Of a stretch of 64,000 bases of DNA, positions 1 through 8,600 are shown in pieces. The position numbers and the translations under genes are program-made. Numbering within the stretch: position 1 is the stretch's first letter; each line of letters starts with the position of its first letter. The stretch is from Shouchella patagoniensis. GTDB taxonomy: Bacteria; Bacillota; Bacilli; Bacillales; Bacillaceae_D. Where the stretch lies: positions 4,093,938 to 4,157,937 of the forward strand of contig NZ_KV917377.1 of the NCBI RefSeq assembly GCF_002019705.1, in the 5' to 3' direction. A model generated the notes under the pieces. It worked only from the letters and a program-made list of their open reading frames with translations. It was not told the DNA's origin and searched no databases.

Positions 1-186
1 CTTAATATTAACATTAACGTTTTAGATAGAAAAGCAAGGCTGCTTGATTCATTTTTATCTAAATCTTAACAAAGGCTTATTCTTGGTGAAGATAAGTACG
101 TACAATTAAGGAAATCAAAACAAAAATGATTTAGGTTGAGTGAATGTATTGAATATTAAGGGCAAGAGGAAAGGGGAAATGATACC

Positions 187-1653
187 ATGTTTACAACAAG
201 GAATAAGGTGTGGTGGGGACTGGGTTCACTTTGTCTTGTATTGACAGTAGGGTTTGTTTTAGCTGGTGGTTGGGCAAATGGTAGTGATGGCGTAGAGCAG
301 GAAGTGAGTTTTGGCGACGTCTCTGTCCATGATCCATCGGTTGTTAAAGATGGAGAAACCTATTACATTTTCGGGTCTCATCTTGCGTCAGCCAAATCTG
401 ATGATTTGATGCATTGGGAACAAGTCTCAACCCAAGTTAGTGATGACAACCCGTTGATTCCAAATGTGTATGAAGAGCTAGCCGAAGCATTTGAATGGGC
501 GGAAACGGATACGCTTTGGGCGGCTGATGTCATTCAATTGGAGGATGGCAACTATTATATGTATTACAATGCTTGCAAGGGAGACTCGCCACGTTCAGTT
601 ATGGGCGTAGCAGTTGCTGACGATATTGAGGGTCCTTACCGTGATCTTGGTATTTTTCTGAAATCTGGTATGTGGGGAGAAGAGAGTGAGGATGGCACAA
701 TTTACGATGCACAGATCCATCCAAACGTAGTCGATCCACATGTTTTTTTTGACAAAGACGGTCTTCTTTGGATGGTGTATGGCTCCTATTCTGGTGGCAT
801 CTTTATTATGGAAATGAATCCCGAAACCGGAAAGCCTTTTCCAGGGCAAGGGTATGGCAAGCATTTGATGGGGGGGAATCATAGCCGCATTGAAGCTCCT
901 TATATTTTGTATAGCCCAGAGACTGATTACTATTATTTGCATGTGACGTTTGGTGGGCTCGATGCCGTGGGCGGTTACAATATGCGTGTGGCGCGCTCAA
1001 AATCGCCAGAAGGACCTTACGTTGATGCTGAAGGCAATGAGATGGATCAGGTGAAATCAAACCCTGATTTGCCTTTGTTCGATGATGCTTCGATTGAGCC
1101 GTATGGGGTAAAACAAATGGGGAATTTCTTATTTCAAACAGAGCTTGATGAGGACAGCTATCCGGCAGGCTATGTTTCTCCAGGTCATAATTCCGTTTAC
1201 TACGATGAGGAGAGCGGCAAATATCAGCTATTTTTCCATACACGCTTTCCTGATAGAGGAGAATTTCATCAGGTTCGAGTACATCAGATGTTCATGAATA
1301 GCGAAGGCTGGCCAGTTATTGCACCCCACCGTTATACAGGGGAAAAGACTGGGAATGTTTCGGACCAGGATGTTAGCGGAAATTATCGATTTATTAACCA
1401 CGGAAAACAAATATCAGCTGAAATGAACGAATCAATTGAGATTTCTTTAGAACCGGATCAAAAGATTACTGGAGCGGTAGAAGGAAAGTGGAAACGAACT
1501 GGCGATCACCTAGCTGAACTTGAAATTAATGGAGATGTATACAATGGTGTTTTTCTTGAACAATGGGATGAAGCGACAGGGGAAAGCGTTATGGTGTTTA
1601 CGGCTGTATCCGAGACTGGAGTTTCCGTTTGGGGAAGTAAAATAAGCCAATGA
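187..1653 (+). CDS. Secreted GH43 arabinan endo-1,5-alpha-L-arabinosidase
   Basis: This is a glycoside hydrolase family 43 enzyme predicted to cut alpha-1,5 linkages in arabinan outside the cell. The 488-residue protein starts with a basic stretch and a hydrophobic core (about residues 8-27), a typical export signal. The mature N-terminus has the HDPSVV segment that carries the family's catalytic base Asp on the first blade of the five-bladed propeller, then W-A-A-D-V and Y-G-S-Y-S-G-G segments typical of arabinanases. The last 90 or so residues form the small beta domain seen in Bacillus Abn2-type enzymes, and the length fits that type. An AGGGGAAATG segment lies just before the ATG. The gene stands alone, with no arabinose operon around it. 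Confidence is high for GH43 and moderate for exact substrate. Confidence 0.85.
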   Translation: MFTTRNKVWWGLGSLCLVLTVGFVLAGGWANGSDGVEQEVSFGDVSVHDPSVVKDGETYYIFGSHLASAKSDDLMHWEQVSTQVSDDNPLIPNVYEELAEAFEWAETDTLWAADVIQLEDGNYYMYYNACKGDSPRSVMGVAVADDIEGPYRDLGIFLKSGMWGEESEDGTIYDAQIHPNVVDPHVFFDKDGLLWMVYGSYSGGIFIMEMNPETGKPFPGQGYGKHLMGGNHSRIEAPYILYSPETDYYYLHVTFGGLDAVGGYNMRVARSKSPEGPYVDAEGNEMDQVKSNPDLPLFDDASIEPYGVKQMGNFLFQTELDEDSYPAGYVSPGHNSVYYDEESGKYQLFFHTRFPDRGEFHQVRVHQMFMNSEGWPVIAPHRYTGEKTGNVSDQDVSGNYRFINHGKQISAEMNESIEISLEPDQKITGAVEGKWKRTGDHLAELEINGDVYNGVFLEQWDEATGESVMVFTAVSETGVSVWGSKISQ

Positions 1654-1794
1654 AAAAATGACTTTCAATCATTCATAAGCAGCATGAGGTTAAAGCTGCT
1701 TGGTCTCTCAATTCTAGAGGTGGTTTGCGCGTTTTTCATTGTTTGATACTAGGCTCTGGTATGTATGGTCTATTTATTACAAGCCATAGAAAAG

Positions 1795-1864
1795 CCCCCT
1801 TCTAGATAGACTGTTAAGAAACATCGTACCATGTTCTTAATTTTTCTTGTCTATCAGAAGGGGG
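1795..1864. terminator. Long imperfect palindrome between convergent genes
   Basis: The arm CCCCCTTCTAGATAGAC at 1795-1811 pairs with GTCTATCAGAAGGGGG at 1849-1864 with one bulged base. Inside it, TTAAGAAACAT (1814-1824) pairs with ATGTTCTTAA. The result is a nearly continuous 70-nt hairpin between the convergent arabinanase and ferritin genes. Position suggests a bidirectional terminator, but there is no clean T-run and the stem is longer than usual, so a small palindromic mobile element is an alternative. Confidence 0.5.
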
Positions 1865-1895
1865 ACAATAGCTAACACTCTATGTCAGCTTTCGA

Positions 1896-2390
1896 CTAAC
1901 CTTCTTTTCTCTTACCGAGTTCCTGTTCATAAATATAGAGGGCATTTGAGTCATCTTTGATCCGTGTTAAATAATCAATATGTGTTTCAAACGTTGCTTC
2001 TTCTTCTACTTGTTCGTCGAGAAACCAGTTTAAGAAAGAGAGTGTTTGGTACTCGCGTTCTTCTTGGGCAATCCCGTAAACGTCGTAATAGCTTTTTGTC
2101 ACTTCGCGTTCTTGAGCGAGTGCCGCTTCAAACGTTTCGACGAGGGAGCCAAATTTTGCTTCTGGTGCTTTAATCGCTTCGAATACAGCTTGTTTGCCTT
2201 TGTCGTTTAAGTATTCGTATACTTTCATGCCGTGAACGCGTTCTTCTTCTGCTTGCATAAGGAAAAAGTCAGCAAATCCATTGTAGCTCGTATGGTGGCA
2301 ATATGCCGCCATCGCCATATAATCATGTGCTGCTTGGAATTCAATGTTCATTTGACGATTTAATGCGGTAACCATTTTTTCTGATAACAT
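1896..2390 (-). CDS. Bacterial non-haem ferritin
   Basis: A 164-residue ferritin, the expected length, which oxidises Fe(II) and stores iron as a 24-subunit cage in the cytoplasm. It shows the family pattern: N-terminal [17 protein letters not shown] with the first ferroxidase Glu, the A-A-H-D-Y-M-A-M-A helix, then Q-A-E-E-E-R-V-H-G supplying the second Glu and the ligand His, and L-D-E-Q-V-E-E-E in the fourth helix. AGGAAGG lies upstream of the ATG. Its start is only 28 nt after the stop of the ABC exporter at 2419-4143 on the same strand, so the two are probably one transcript from the Fur-box promoter upstream of that gene. That arrangement is unusual for an iron-storage protein. No residue of the diiron site appears missing. 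Confidence 0.9.
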   Translation of the reverse strand: MLSEKMVTALNRQMNIEFQAAHDYMAMAAYCHHTSYNGFADFFLMQAEEERVHGMKVYEYLNDKGKQAVFEAIKAPEAKFGSLVETFEAALAQEREVTKSYYDVYGIAQEEREYQTLSFLNWFLDEQVEEEATFETHIDYLTRIKDDSNALYIYEQELGKRKEG

Positions 2391-2418
2391 CTTTCATCAT
2401 CCTTCCTACTACTGATTG

Positions 2419-4143
2419 TTATGCATATTGAAGACCAAACTGACGTGAGTGCATCCGACTATATAACCCACCTTGAGCGAGGAGCTCGTCATGAGGGCCT
2501 TCTTCTTCAACCCCATTTTCTGTTAAGACCAAGATTCGGTCCGCATCTTGGATTGTCGCCAAGCGGTGGGCAATCACAATCGTGGTTCTTCCTTTAGACA
2601 GACGTGATAACGCTTCTTGGATCGCCGCTTCGGTTTGTGTATCAAGTGCTGAAGTTGCTTCATCCAACACAAGAATTGGTGGGTTTTTCAAAAACATCCG
2701 GGCAATGGAGAGGCGCTGCTTTTGACCACCAGACAATTTCACACCACGTTCACCGATCAATGTGTCCATTCCATCTGGTAATAAGCGGATAAAGTCTTCC
2801 ATTTGCGCTTTTTTTGCAGCATCTTGAATGTCTTCATCTGAAGCATCGAGTCTTCCATAAGCTATGTTTTCACGGATTGTTCCATCAAATAAAAACACAT
2901 CTTGCTGGACGATGCCAATTTGGTTACGCAGTGATGCTAATGTGTATTCCCTAATATCCGTTCCGTCAATCTTAATTCCTCCAGAAGTCACATCATAAAA
3001 GCGGGGGAGGAGACTTGCAATGGTTGTTTTTCCTGCACCAGATGGACCAACAAAGGCAATTGTTTCTCCTGGTTTAATAGAGAAACTAGCTTCGTTTAAT
3101 ACGGTTTTGCTTCCTTTGTAGGCAAACGATACATTGTCATAAACAATCTCACCGCGCAAATTAGTTGCTTCAATGGGATTGTCTTTTTCTTTTTGTTCAG
3201 GCTCTTGATCAAGTACATCAAGAAAACGTTTAAATCCAGCAATGCCTTTTGGATACATTTCAATGACAGCATTTAGTTTTTGAATCGGTCCAATCATAAT
3301 GTTAGCAAATAGGACGAAGGCGATAAACTCGCCGTACGTTAGCTGACCGTTTATCACAAACCATGTTCCGGCGACAAGGACAAACAAAAGCAAGAATTTC
3401 ATCATAATTTGGCTGACTGTGATGTGAGCCGCCATAATTTTATAAGATTTTAACTTTGTTACGCGAAATTCTTTGTTTTCTTTTGCGAAGCGCTCAAGCT
3501 CAAAATCTTCATTCGCAAATGCTTTTGTGACACGGATTCCTGTAACGCCGTTCTCAACTCGCGCATTGAAATTAGCAATGGCTCCGAACATATACGACAT
3601 CGCACTTGCCATCTTTTTCCCAAAATAAACCGTTAACAACAAGATAAACGGTACGAGCACAAATGTTAGCAATGCGAGTTGCCAGTTCAAGGACAACATT
3701 ATCGCAAATGCGCCTGTGAGCGTCATTAACGAAATAGCGAGTTCTTCCGGTCCGTGGTGGGCAACTTCACCAATGTCCATTAAATCATTTGTTAGACGAG
3801 AGATAAGGTGTCCCGTTTTCGTATCATCATAAAATTGAACCGATTGTTTCTGCAGGTGCTCATAGAGCTGCTTTCTCATATCGGTTTCAATATTAATGCC
3901 AAGCTTATGGCCCCAGTAGGTAACAACATAATGGAAGCCGCCGTTCATGAAATACAGAACTAACAGGCCGATTCCACCCCACGCAATCGTTTGCCATTCT
4001 CCCATTGGCAATAATTCGTCAACAACGAGATTAACGGCCAAAGGAAATGCGAGCTCAAGTAGCGCTGCAAGTATGCCGCAAATGAGAGTTAAGGCAAATA
4101 AACGCTTATAAGGTATGTAATATTGCATGAATCGTTTTAGCAT
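2419..4143 (-). CDS. ABC exporter half-transporter (TMD-NBD), YgaD-like
   Basis: A 574-residue fused exporter that would act as a homodimer or heterodimer in the membrane and export an unknown substrate. The first 310 or so residues hold six transmembrane helices of the type I exporter fold. The rest is the ATPase, with Walker A GPSGAGKTT (about 370), the LSGGQKQR signature and Walker B ILVLDEATSALD followed by the switch His in VIAHRL. It resembles Bacillus YgaD and other MsbA/LmrA-like proteins. A strong AAAGGAGG precedes the ATG. A perfect Fur box sits over the start of its promoter and ferritin follows 28 nt downstream, so a role connected with iron, haem or siderophore export is an inference from context only. 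Confidence 0.85.
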   Translation of the reverse strand: MLKRFMQYYIPYKRLFALTLICGILAALLELAFPLAVNLVVDELLPMGEWQTIAWGGIGLLVLYFMNGGFHYVVTYWGHKLGINIETDMRKQLYEHLQKQSVQFYDDTKTGHLISRLTNDLMDIGEVAHHGPEELAISLMTLTGAFAIMLSLNWQLALLTFVLVPFILLLTVYFGKKMASAMSYMFGAIANFNARVENGVTGIRVTKAFANEDFELERFAKENKEFRVTKLKSYKIMAAHITVSQIMMKFLLLFVLVAGTWFVINGQLTYGEFIAFVLFANIMIGPIQKLNAVIEMYPKGIAGFKRFLDVLDQEPEQKEKDNPIEATNLRGEIVYDNVSFAYKGSKTVLNEASFSIKPGETIAFVGPSGAGKTTIASLLPRFYDVTSGGIKIDGTDIREYTLASLRNQIGIVQQDVFLFDGTIRENIAYGRLDASDEDIQDAAKKAQMEDFIRLLPDGMDTLIGERGVKLSGGQKQRLSIARMFLKNPPILVLDEATSALDTQTEAAIQEALSRLSKGRTTIVIAHRLATIQDADRILVLTENGVEEEGPHDELLAQGGLYSRMHSRQFGLQYA

Positions 4144-4167
4144 GTGGACCTCCTTTTCTTACATAAG

Positions 4168-4215
4168 TGATAATCATTATCAATTAATGATACGATGGAT
4201 CGCCTATTTGTGCAA
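4168..4215 (-). promoter_or_regulatory. Sigma-A promoter with perfect 7-1-7 Fur box
   Basis: On the minus strand there is TTGCAC (4210-4215), a 17-nt spacer, then TATCAT (4187-4192). Immediately downstream is the perfect palindrome TGATAATGATTATCA (4168-4182), which matches the Bacillus Fur consensus (TGATAATNATTATCA) at every position rather than the PerR or Zur forms. The box would cover the transcription start, so Fur with Fe(II) should repress the ABC exporter-ferritin transcript. Confidence 0.8.
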
Positions 4216-4318
4216 GAGAGATTGCAAATGTTTTCAAAACAAATTAAGAGAAGGGGATTGACCTTTACGTTACGTAAACCACTATTGTGTCAATTAAGGA
4301 CAAAAAGGAGTGAGAGAA

Positions 4319-5215
4319 ATGAAATATGAGGTTGTTGATACGTTTAGGCAATATGAAGAATTACTAGCAATAAAGAATGTAGAAAAGCGAGCAGAATACT
4401 TCCGCTACACGATGATGAAACCATTTGAAGAGATGTGGGAAGCGATTCATGTACCGCTCAAAGCCAAGCAAGAAAGTGGCTATGACGTATTAATTGCTAG
4501 CAAAATGTTAGGGTTCGCTGATGTTACAGATTCAAAAACGATAAAACAGTCTCTTGCAACATTAAAACAGAATCAGACGCTAGAAATAGCCGCAATGGCA
4601 TTAAAGACAAATATGAAACAAGCTATGAAACATGGATTAGTGGTTCAGGCAGAGGAAGTGAAGCTGGGGCTTTTTATCGCTGATCGAGAAAAACTTTCAT
4701 TGCAAAAGGGGTATGTGGGATTTGGGGGCATACCAGGCTTCATCCAATTAATGGTTTATCCAACCTCTTATAATTTGCCGAAGATACCGGCGCTCATTGC
4801 CCATGAGTTTCATCATAATTTGCGTTTTTCCTATATGGAATGGAATCACGGGAATGTCACAGTCGGCGACTACTTGGTGATTGAGGGATTGGCTGAATCG
4901 TATGCAAAGGAACTGTTTGGCGAAAAACAAATGGGACCATGGGTCACGACTATGGATGCGGATGATTTGGATTACTCGATTGCTGTCATTGCTGAAGCGC
5001 TTGACGTAAGAGGTTTTGCGGAAGTAAGCAGTTATATGTTTGGCGATGAGATCGCAAGAAAGGAAGGATACAAACCGGTAGGACTTTCGTTTGGCGCGGG
5101 TTATGCAGTTGGTTATAAAGTGGTGCAAGCCTTTATGGAAAAAACAAATAAGACGATTTTCGAGGCAACATTGTTATCAAGTGAAGAGATTATTGAAGAA
5201 TCTGGTGTTTTTTGA
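4319..5215 (+). CDS. DUF2268 putative zinc metalloprotease
   Basis: A predicted Zn-dependent peptidase of the DUF2268 (COG5504) family. The HEFHH motif near residue 162 (in IAHEFHHNLRF) supplies the HExxH zinc and catalytic residues, and the downstream E-G-L-A-E-S segment is the likely third ligand region. The family length of about 300 residues fits. The start is taken at ATG 4319 because AAAAAGGAG (4302-4310) ends 8 nt before it; a GTG at 4310 overlaps the ribosome binding site and is less likely. No signal peptide is seen, so it is probably cytoplasmic. The natural substrate of this family is not established. Confidence 0.75.
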   Translation: MKYEVVDTFRQYEELLAIKNVEKRAEYFRYTMMKPFEEMWEAIHVPLKAKQESGYDVLIASKMLGFADVTDSKTIKQSLATLKQNQTLEIAAMALKTNMKQAMKHGLVVQAEEVKLGLFIADREKLSLQKGYVGFGGIPGFIQLMVYPTSYNLPKIPALIAHEFHHNLRFSYMEWNHGNVTVGDYLVIEGLAESYAKELFGEKQMGPWVTTMDADDLDYSIAVIAEALDVRGFAEVSSYMFGDEIARKEGYKPVGLSFGAGYAVGYKVVQAFMEKTNKTIFEATLLSSEEIIEESGVF

Positions 5216-5332
5216 TCCATTGATTTTTTGGAATTTTATAAGGAAATGAGCTGCCTTTTTCAGCCGTTCACGTATTTTACACAGCAGTATGTTACTATTA
5301 AGAAAAAAATGTAAATAAAGGAGGTGTGTCGT

Positions 5333-5512
5333 TTGTCCACAGAACTAATCTTAACTATGCTGTCTATGGCTATATGGAGTGCACTATCCCTAGAAATGAT
5401 AAAAAGAAAAGATAAAGAGGGCATTGGAAGAAAAGGATTTACTTTAATGTATGCTGGTTGTCTATCAACTTTAATTCTAACCTTCTCACTTTATCAAAAC
5501 CTCCAGTTTTAA
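5333..5512 (+). CDS. Small membrane protein, unknown function
   Basis: A 59-residue protein with two hydrophobic stretches (about 3-20 and 38-55) separated by a very basic loop (KRKDKEGIGRK). TTG at 5333 is chosen as the start because AAGGAGGTG (5318-5326) is spaced correctly for it; the GTG at 5324 lies inside that site. It is followed 22 nt downstream by another small membrane protein, so the two may be co-transcribed. I recognise no family. A strong ribosome binding site and sensible topology support a real gene. Confidence 0.55.
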   Translation: MSTELILTMLSMAIWSALSLEMIKRKDKEGIGRKGFTLMYAGCLSTLILTFSLYQNLQF

Positions 5513-5534
5513 CGATAAAGAAAGGGTGATACGT

Positions 5535-5729
5535 ATGAAAGAAACATCACTTTCAACGATTTTGCAGTATGGCTTAATTAATGCCATACTGATTGTAATT
5601 ATTACTCTTATTACGTTCAATATTTTTAATAGTCAGGTTAGCCTTTTCGCCATAACTATTTTGGGGATAATGGCTTTTTTCTTGTTTGTTACAACAGCTC
5701 TTGTCTATAAAAATTTAAATGAAACGTAA
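5535..5729 (+). CDS. Small two-helix membrane protein, unknown function
   Basis: A 64-residue protein starting at ATG 5535, with an AAAGAAAGGGTG ribosome binding site just upstream. Two hydrophobic helices (about 12-30 and 37-57) dominate it, ending in a short polar tail KNLNET. It lies directly after another small membrane protein and is closed by a strong hairpin at 5767-5810, so the pair looks like a tiny operon. The function is unknown; the short size and paired arrangement could fit an immunity or accessory membrane peptide, but nothing in the sequence proves that. Confidence 0.55.
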   Translation: MKETSLSTILQYGLINAILIVIITLITFNIFNSQVSLFAITILGIMAFFLFVTTALVYKNLNET

Positions 5730-5766
5730 ATTATAAAAGGTCGTCTGTCCATTCTAACGTTAAAAA

Positions 5767-5810
5767 AGCTTGTCAAGGGTCTCGTTTTTACGAGGATTTG
5801 TCGACAAGCT
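5767..5810. terminator. Bidirectional terminator hairpin
   Basis: AGCTTGTC at 5767-5774 pairs with GACAAGCT at 5803-5810, and an inner CTCG-TTTTTA-CGAG hairpin sits between them. Six A residues precede the left arm. It separates the small membrane genes from the convergent LysE-type gene and could end either transcript. Confidence 0.6.
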
Positions 5811-5818
5811 AAAGCATA

Positions 5819-6460
5819 TTATTTCGATTCTGAAGGATTATTGAATAAGATGTTTAGTCCAAACGCTAATAATGCCAGCCCTGTAATTTTATCAATCGTT
5901 CCTTGAACTCGTGGTGATAACAACCATTTTCGAACGTATGCCAAGAGATAAACAAGGGTTGTGTACCAACTAATTGTAAATAAGGCATAAATGGTTCCCA
6001 TAATAATAAATTGAAGGCTTGCATGGTAGCCCGGCATAACGAATTGTGGAAGAAAGGTTAGAAAAAACAAGGCAACTTTAGGGTTTAAGATGTTTGATAT
6101 TAGTCCTTGTTTGTAAGCTGAACCGTTCTTTTCTTTATTCATTACTTCAGTTGGATTTGTTAAGTCTTTTTTTGTCGTTTTTTTCTTTTTAATGAAGGAA
6201 GATAAACCAAGATAAATTAAATAGAGCGCACCAAGATATCGAATAATTTCAAAAGCGAGAGCGGACTGCATCAAGATCATCGATAATCCAACGGCAGCTG
6301 TTAATGTATGCAATAGTGCACCCGTTGTTAACCCCAAAACCATTTTTAACCCATCTAATTTCCCGTGAGCAATGGTTCTTCGTGTTATTAAAGCAAAGTC
6401 AACTCCAGGTACGAGTACGACAAATAATGATAATATAAGAAACGTTATGATTTCGCTCAT
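5819..6460 (-). CDS. LysE/RhtB-family amino-acid exporter
   Basis: A 213-residue integral membrane protein of the LysE/RhtB family, which exports amino acids or related metabolites by proton exchange. It shows the typical N-terminal first helix ending in V-P-G-V-D-F (the family's PGP/PGxx signature), then G-L-K-M-V-L-G-L-T-T-G, a third helix Y-L-G-A-L-Y-L-I-Y-L-G, and a central basic loop with KKKKTTKK. Six helices are predicted and the length fits. The ATG at 6460 is preceded by AGGAACT. It has no regulator beside it, so the substrate cannot be guessed. Confidence 0.85.
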   Translation of the reverse strand: MSEIITFLILSLFVVLVPGVDFALITRRTIAHGKLDGLKMVLGLTTGALLHTLTAAVGLSMILMQSALAFEIIRYLGALYLIYLGLSSFIKKKKTTKKDLTNPTEVMNKEKNGSAYKQGLISNILNPKVALFFLTFLPQFVMPGYHASLQFIIMGTIYALFTISWYTTLVYLLAYVRKWLLSPRVQGTIDKITGLALLAFGLNILFNNPSESK

Positions 6461-6584
6461 CTACAGTTCCTCCGATTAAAGAATAATTTATACTAACGCA
6501 CCCTATAGGAACAGTCAATATTTTTATATGTTTCTTAATGCTGCCCTCGCGGAGTGACAAAAATCTAAAGTAGAAAAGAGGACT

Positions 6585-7517
6585 ATGATTCATCTTCATG
6601 AACCGCTTTACGAAGAAGTTATACCACTTGAATGGGAAAGACAGTTATTTCAAACAAGCTATGTAAAACGACTAAAACATCTTGCACATTTTGGAGCAGG
6701 TTCCTTTGTTTCATCAGTGACACATTCACGTTATGAACATACGATTGGTGTGTGGAAATTGGTTGTTCGTTTCTTCCCGCAAGATGATCTTCTTCGGGCA
6801 GCCGCAATCTTGCATGATATTGGGCATCTGCCCTTTTCACACGCAGTTGAACGAACGCTTGGCTACGATCATCACCTGCTAACAAATACGTACATAAATA
6901 GTGACGAAGTGGATGCAGTTTTACAGACGGCTAAGTTATCTGCCAGTGAAGTATGTACGGTCTTAAATAAAGAAACGGCTTTGACAGGTACGAGCCAAGT
7001 GCTTGGCTTAGATCATTTGGATAGTTTTTTACGTGATACATACATGGCAGGAACGCTTCGAGTACATCCAAAAGAAATAGTAGACAAGCTAACGTGTTCG
7101 CACGCTGGAATTGAATCGGATGAAGCAACTGCTACACAGCTGTTAGAAATCATTGAGGCAAACAACCGTCTCATTCACTCACCTTTGCTTCGAGCCGTTG
7201 ACTTCTTATTAGCGCAAGCTGTTGATCTTCATTGGCAGGAAACAAGGGATGGTTTTTCTTTTTTAATGGATGCAGAAGTGACGGCGCAGATGATACACTC
7301 TCCAAATAAAGAGGTCCGAAGGCTGATTCAAATTCTACTTTTTGAACCCCATCGAATCGTGATAGAGAGTGGACCAGGGGATCGGATTAGAAAAGGGAAA
7401 GTATACAGCAAACAGCCGCTTGTTAATGGTACCCCTTATAGTAAAACAGAAAAGGGGAAGGCGTTTGAACGCCACATACAAGCACTAGTCAAAGAATATG
7501 ATGTTCGTTTTGTTTGA
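6585..7517 (+). CDS. HD-domain phosphohydrolase (dGTPase-like, COG1078 type)
   Basis: A 310-residue HD-superfamily metal-dependent phosphohydrolase. The signature runs H-S-R-Y-E-H-T-I-G near residue 47, then the HD pair in ILHDIGHLPFSHAVE near residue 78, and D-H-L-D-S-F for the final Asp ligand. This order (H...HD...D) matches the COG1078 group related to dNTP triphosphohydrolases; the true substrate of this shorter form is not known. AGAGGACT lies before the ATG. It is transcribed away from the LysE-type gene and closed by a hairpin at 7522-7548. It appears complete. Confidence 0.75.
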   Translation: MIHLHEPLYEEVIPLEWERQLFQTSYVKRLKHLAHFGAGSFVSSVTHSRYEHTIGVWKLVVRFFPQDDLLRAAAILHDIGHLPFSHAVERTLGYDHHLLTNTYINSDEVDAVLQTAKLSASEVCTVLNKETALTGTSQVLGLDHLDSFLRDTYMAGTLRVHPKEIVDKLTCSHAGIESDEATATQLLEIIEANNRLIHSPLLRAVDFLLAQAVDLHWQETRDGFSFLMDAEVTAQMIHSPNKEVRRLIQILLFEPHRIVIESGPGDRIRKGKVYSKQPLVNGTPYSKTEKGKAFERHIQALVKEYDVRFV

Positions 7518-7521
7518 TTGG

Positions 7522-7548
7522 AAGCGTCGTTCTTTGGGACCGACGCTT
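7522..7548 (+). terminator. Hairpin after the HD-domain gene
   Basis: AAGCGTCG at 7522-7529 pairs with CGACGCTT at 7541-7548, only 5 nt after the stop codon. The T-tract is short, so termination strength is uncertain. Confidence 0.5.
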
Positions 7549-7919
7549 TAGACCGTATGGACTTACATAGTACCTTTCCGTTACTATGCATCTCCGATTG
7601 ATAGGTAGAGGATGATTAATCGTGTGAATATAAGAAATGATCGATTCGTAATTATCTGATATAATAAACGAGTAATTACGTTAAAGGAGTAACGCGTGAA
7701 GTGATCTTTGTTTGTTCCGTTTTCTACAAGCGAATGCAGGTAAAGGCACCGGCACAAAACGATTTGAAGAAAAGGCACCACGTTTAGAACCGAGGCTCAT
7801 AAATGGGCGGGCATTGAATCAAGGGCATAAGCAAACGTTCATTGGTTGGTGGCAGAAACGATGTCGTCGAATATGCGATCGCAAAGCTACGTTAAATTCT
7901 TCAAATGAGGGGGACTAAA
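7549..7919. other. Gene-poor spacer, possible coding remnant
   Basis: No convincing gene is seen in these 370 bases. CATAGTA around 7566 and TACTATG around 7583 can pair as a small hairpin. A 68-codon open frame on the plus strand (7712-7918) has no ribosome binding site, an odd Arg/Lys-rich composition and no recognisable domain, so it may be a decayed gene. The end of this stretch carries the ribosome binding site for the next acetyltransferase. Confidence 0.4.
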
Positions 7920-8363
7920 ATGGAGATTAAGCAAGCAACAATACTAAATGCGGAGGAAATTGCACCTCTGTTTGATGCGTATCGGCAATTTTATAAACAG
8001 CCAAGTGATTTAACAGGAGCAAATAAGTACATCCAAACAAGGCTTTCTCGGCAAGACTCTGTCATCTTTTTTGCGTGTGAAGACAAGGCCTGTGTTGGTT
8101 TCGTTCAACTGTATCCAACGTTTTCATCTATTGGTATGGGCAAGGCACTTATTTTAAATGATTTGTATGTTGAACCAGCGCACCGGAAAAAAGGAGTCGG
8201 CGAAAATCTGCTCCAAGCAGCCAAGGACTATGCCGCTCGGGATGGAGCGAAAAGCTTGAGCTTAAGTACAGCAATTGATAACAAAGCTGCCCAGACGCTA
8301 TACGAGCGAAATGGTTACGAGAAGGATGAACAGTTTCTTCATTATGAATTAAAGATGCATTAA
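7920..8363 (+). CDS. GNAT N-acetyltransferase
   Basis: A 147-residue GCN5-related acetyltransferase that moves acetyl from acetyl-CoA to an unidentified amine. The acetyl-CoA loop is R-K-K-G-V-G-E-N-L-L near residue 90, after the strand L-I-L-N-D-L-Y-V, and the C-terminal A-A-Q-T-L-Y-E-R-N-G-Y segment is the family's motif B. ATG 7920 is chosen because GAGGGGG ends 7 nt upstream; an ATG at 7905 precedes that site. A terminator hairpin follows at once, so it is a single-gene unit. Confidence 0.85.
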   Translation: MEIKQATILNAEEIAPLFDAYRQFYKQPSDLTGANKYIQTRLSRQDSVIFFACEDKACVGFVQLYPTFSSIGMGKALILNDLYVEPAHRKKGVGENLLQAAKDYAARDGAKSLSLSTAIDNKAAQTLYERNGYEKDEQFLHYELKMH

Positions 8364-8374
8364 ATGAAAAAAAG

Positions 8375-8402
8375 AAGCGCTTCCTTAATTAGGAAAGCGC
8401 TT
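8375..8402 (+). terminator. Intrinsic terminator after the acetyltransferase
   Basis: AAGCGCTTCCT (8375-8385) pairs with AGGAAAGCGCTT (8391-8402) with one bulge. Poly-A precedes it, and A-rich then T-rich sequence follows. Confidence 0.6.
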
Positions 8403-8600
8403 AAAAAGATTTTTCATATAAATGAAGTGTATGCTAGGTGTAAATGGTCTGGTCGCAGCCTAGTGAATAGCACAAAAATGAAAAAAGAGCTGCCTGCCCG
8501 GATGGGGGGGGTGAGTCAAAAGCGGTCCTCTGTTTAACGCATCATTAGTAGAAAAAGGGTTGTTTGATGCAGATGAAGATTAGTAGAAAGTGGTGGAGAA

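Noticed and set aside
7712-7918. 68-codon plus-strand open frame before the GNAT gene
   Set aside because: No ribosome binding site, odd basic composition and no domain; it runs into the GNAT ribosome binding site.
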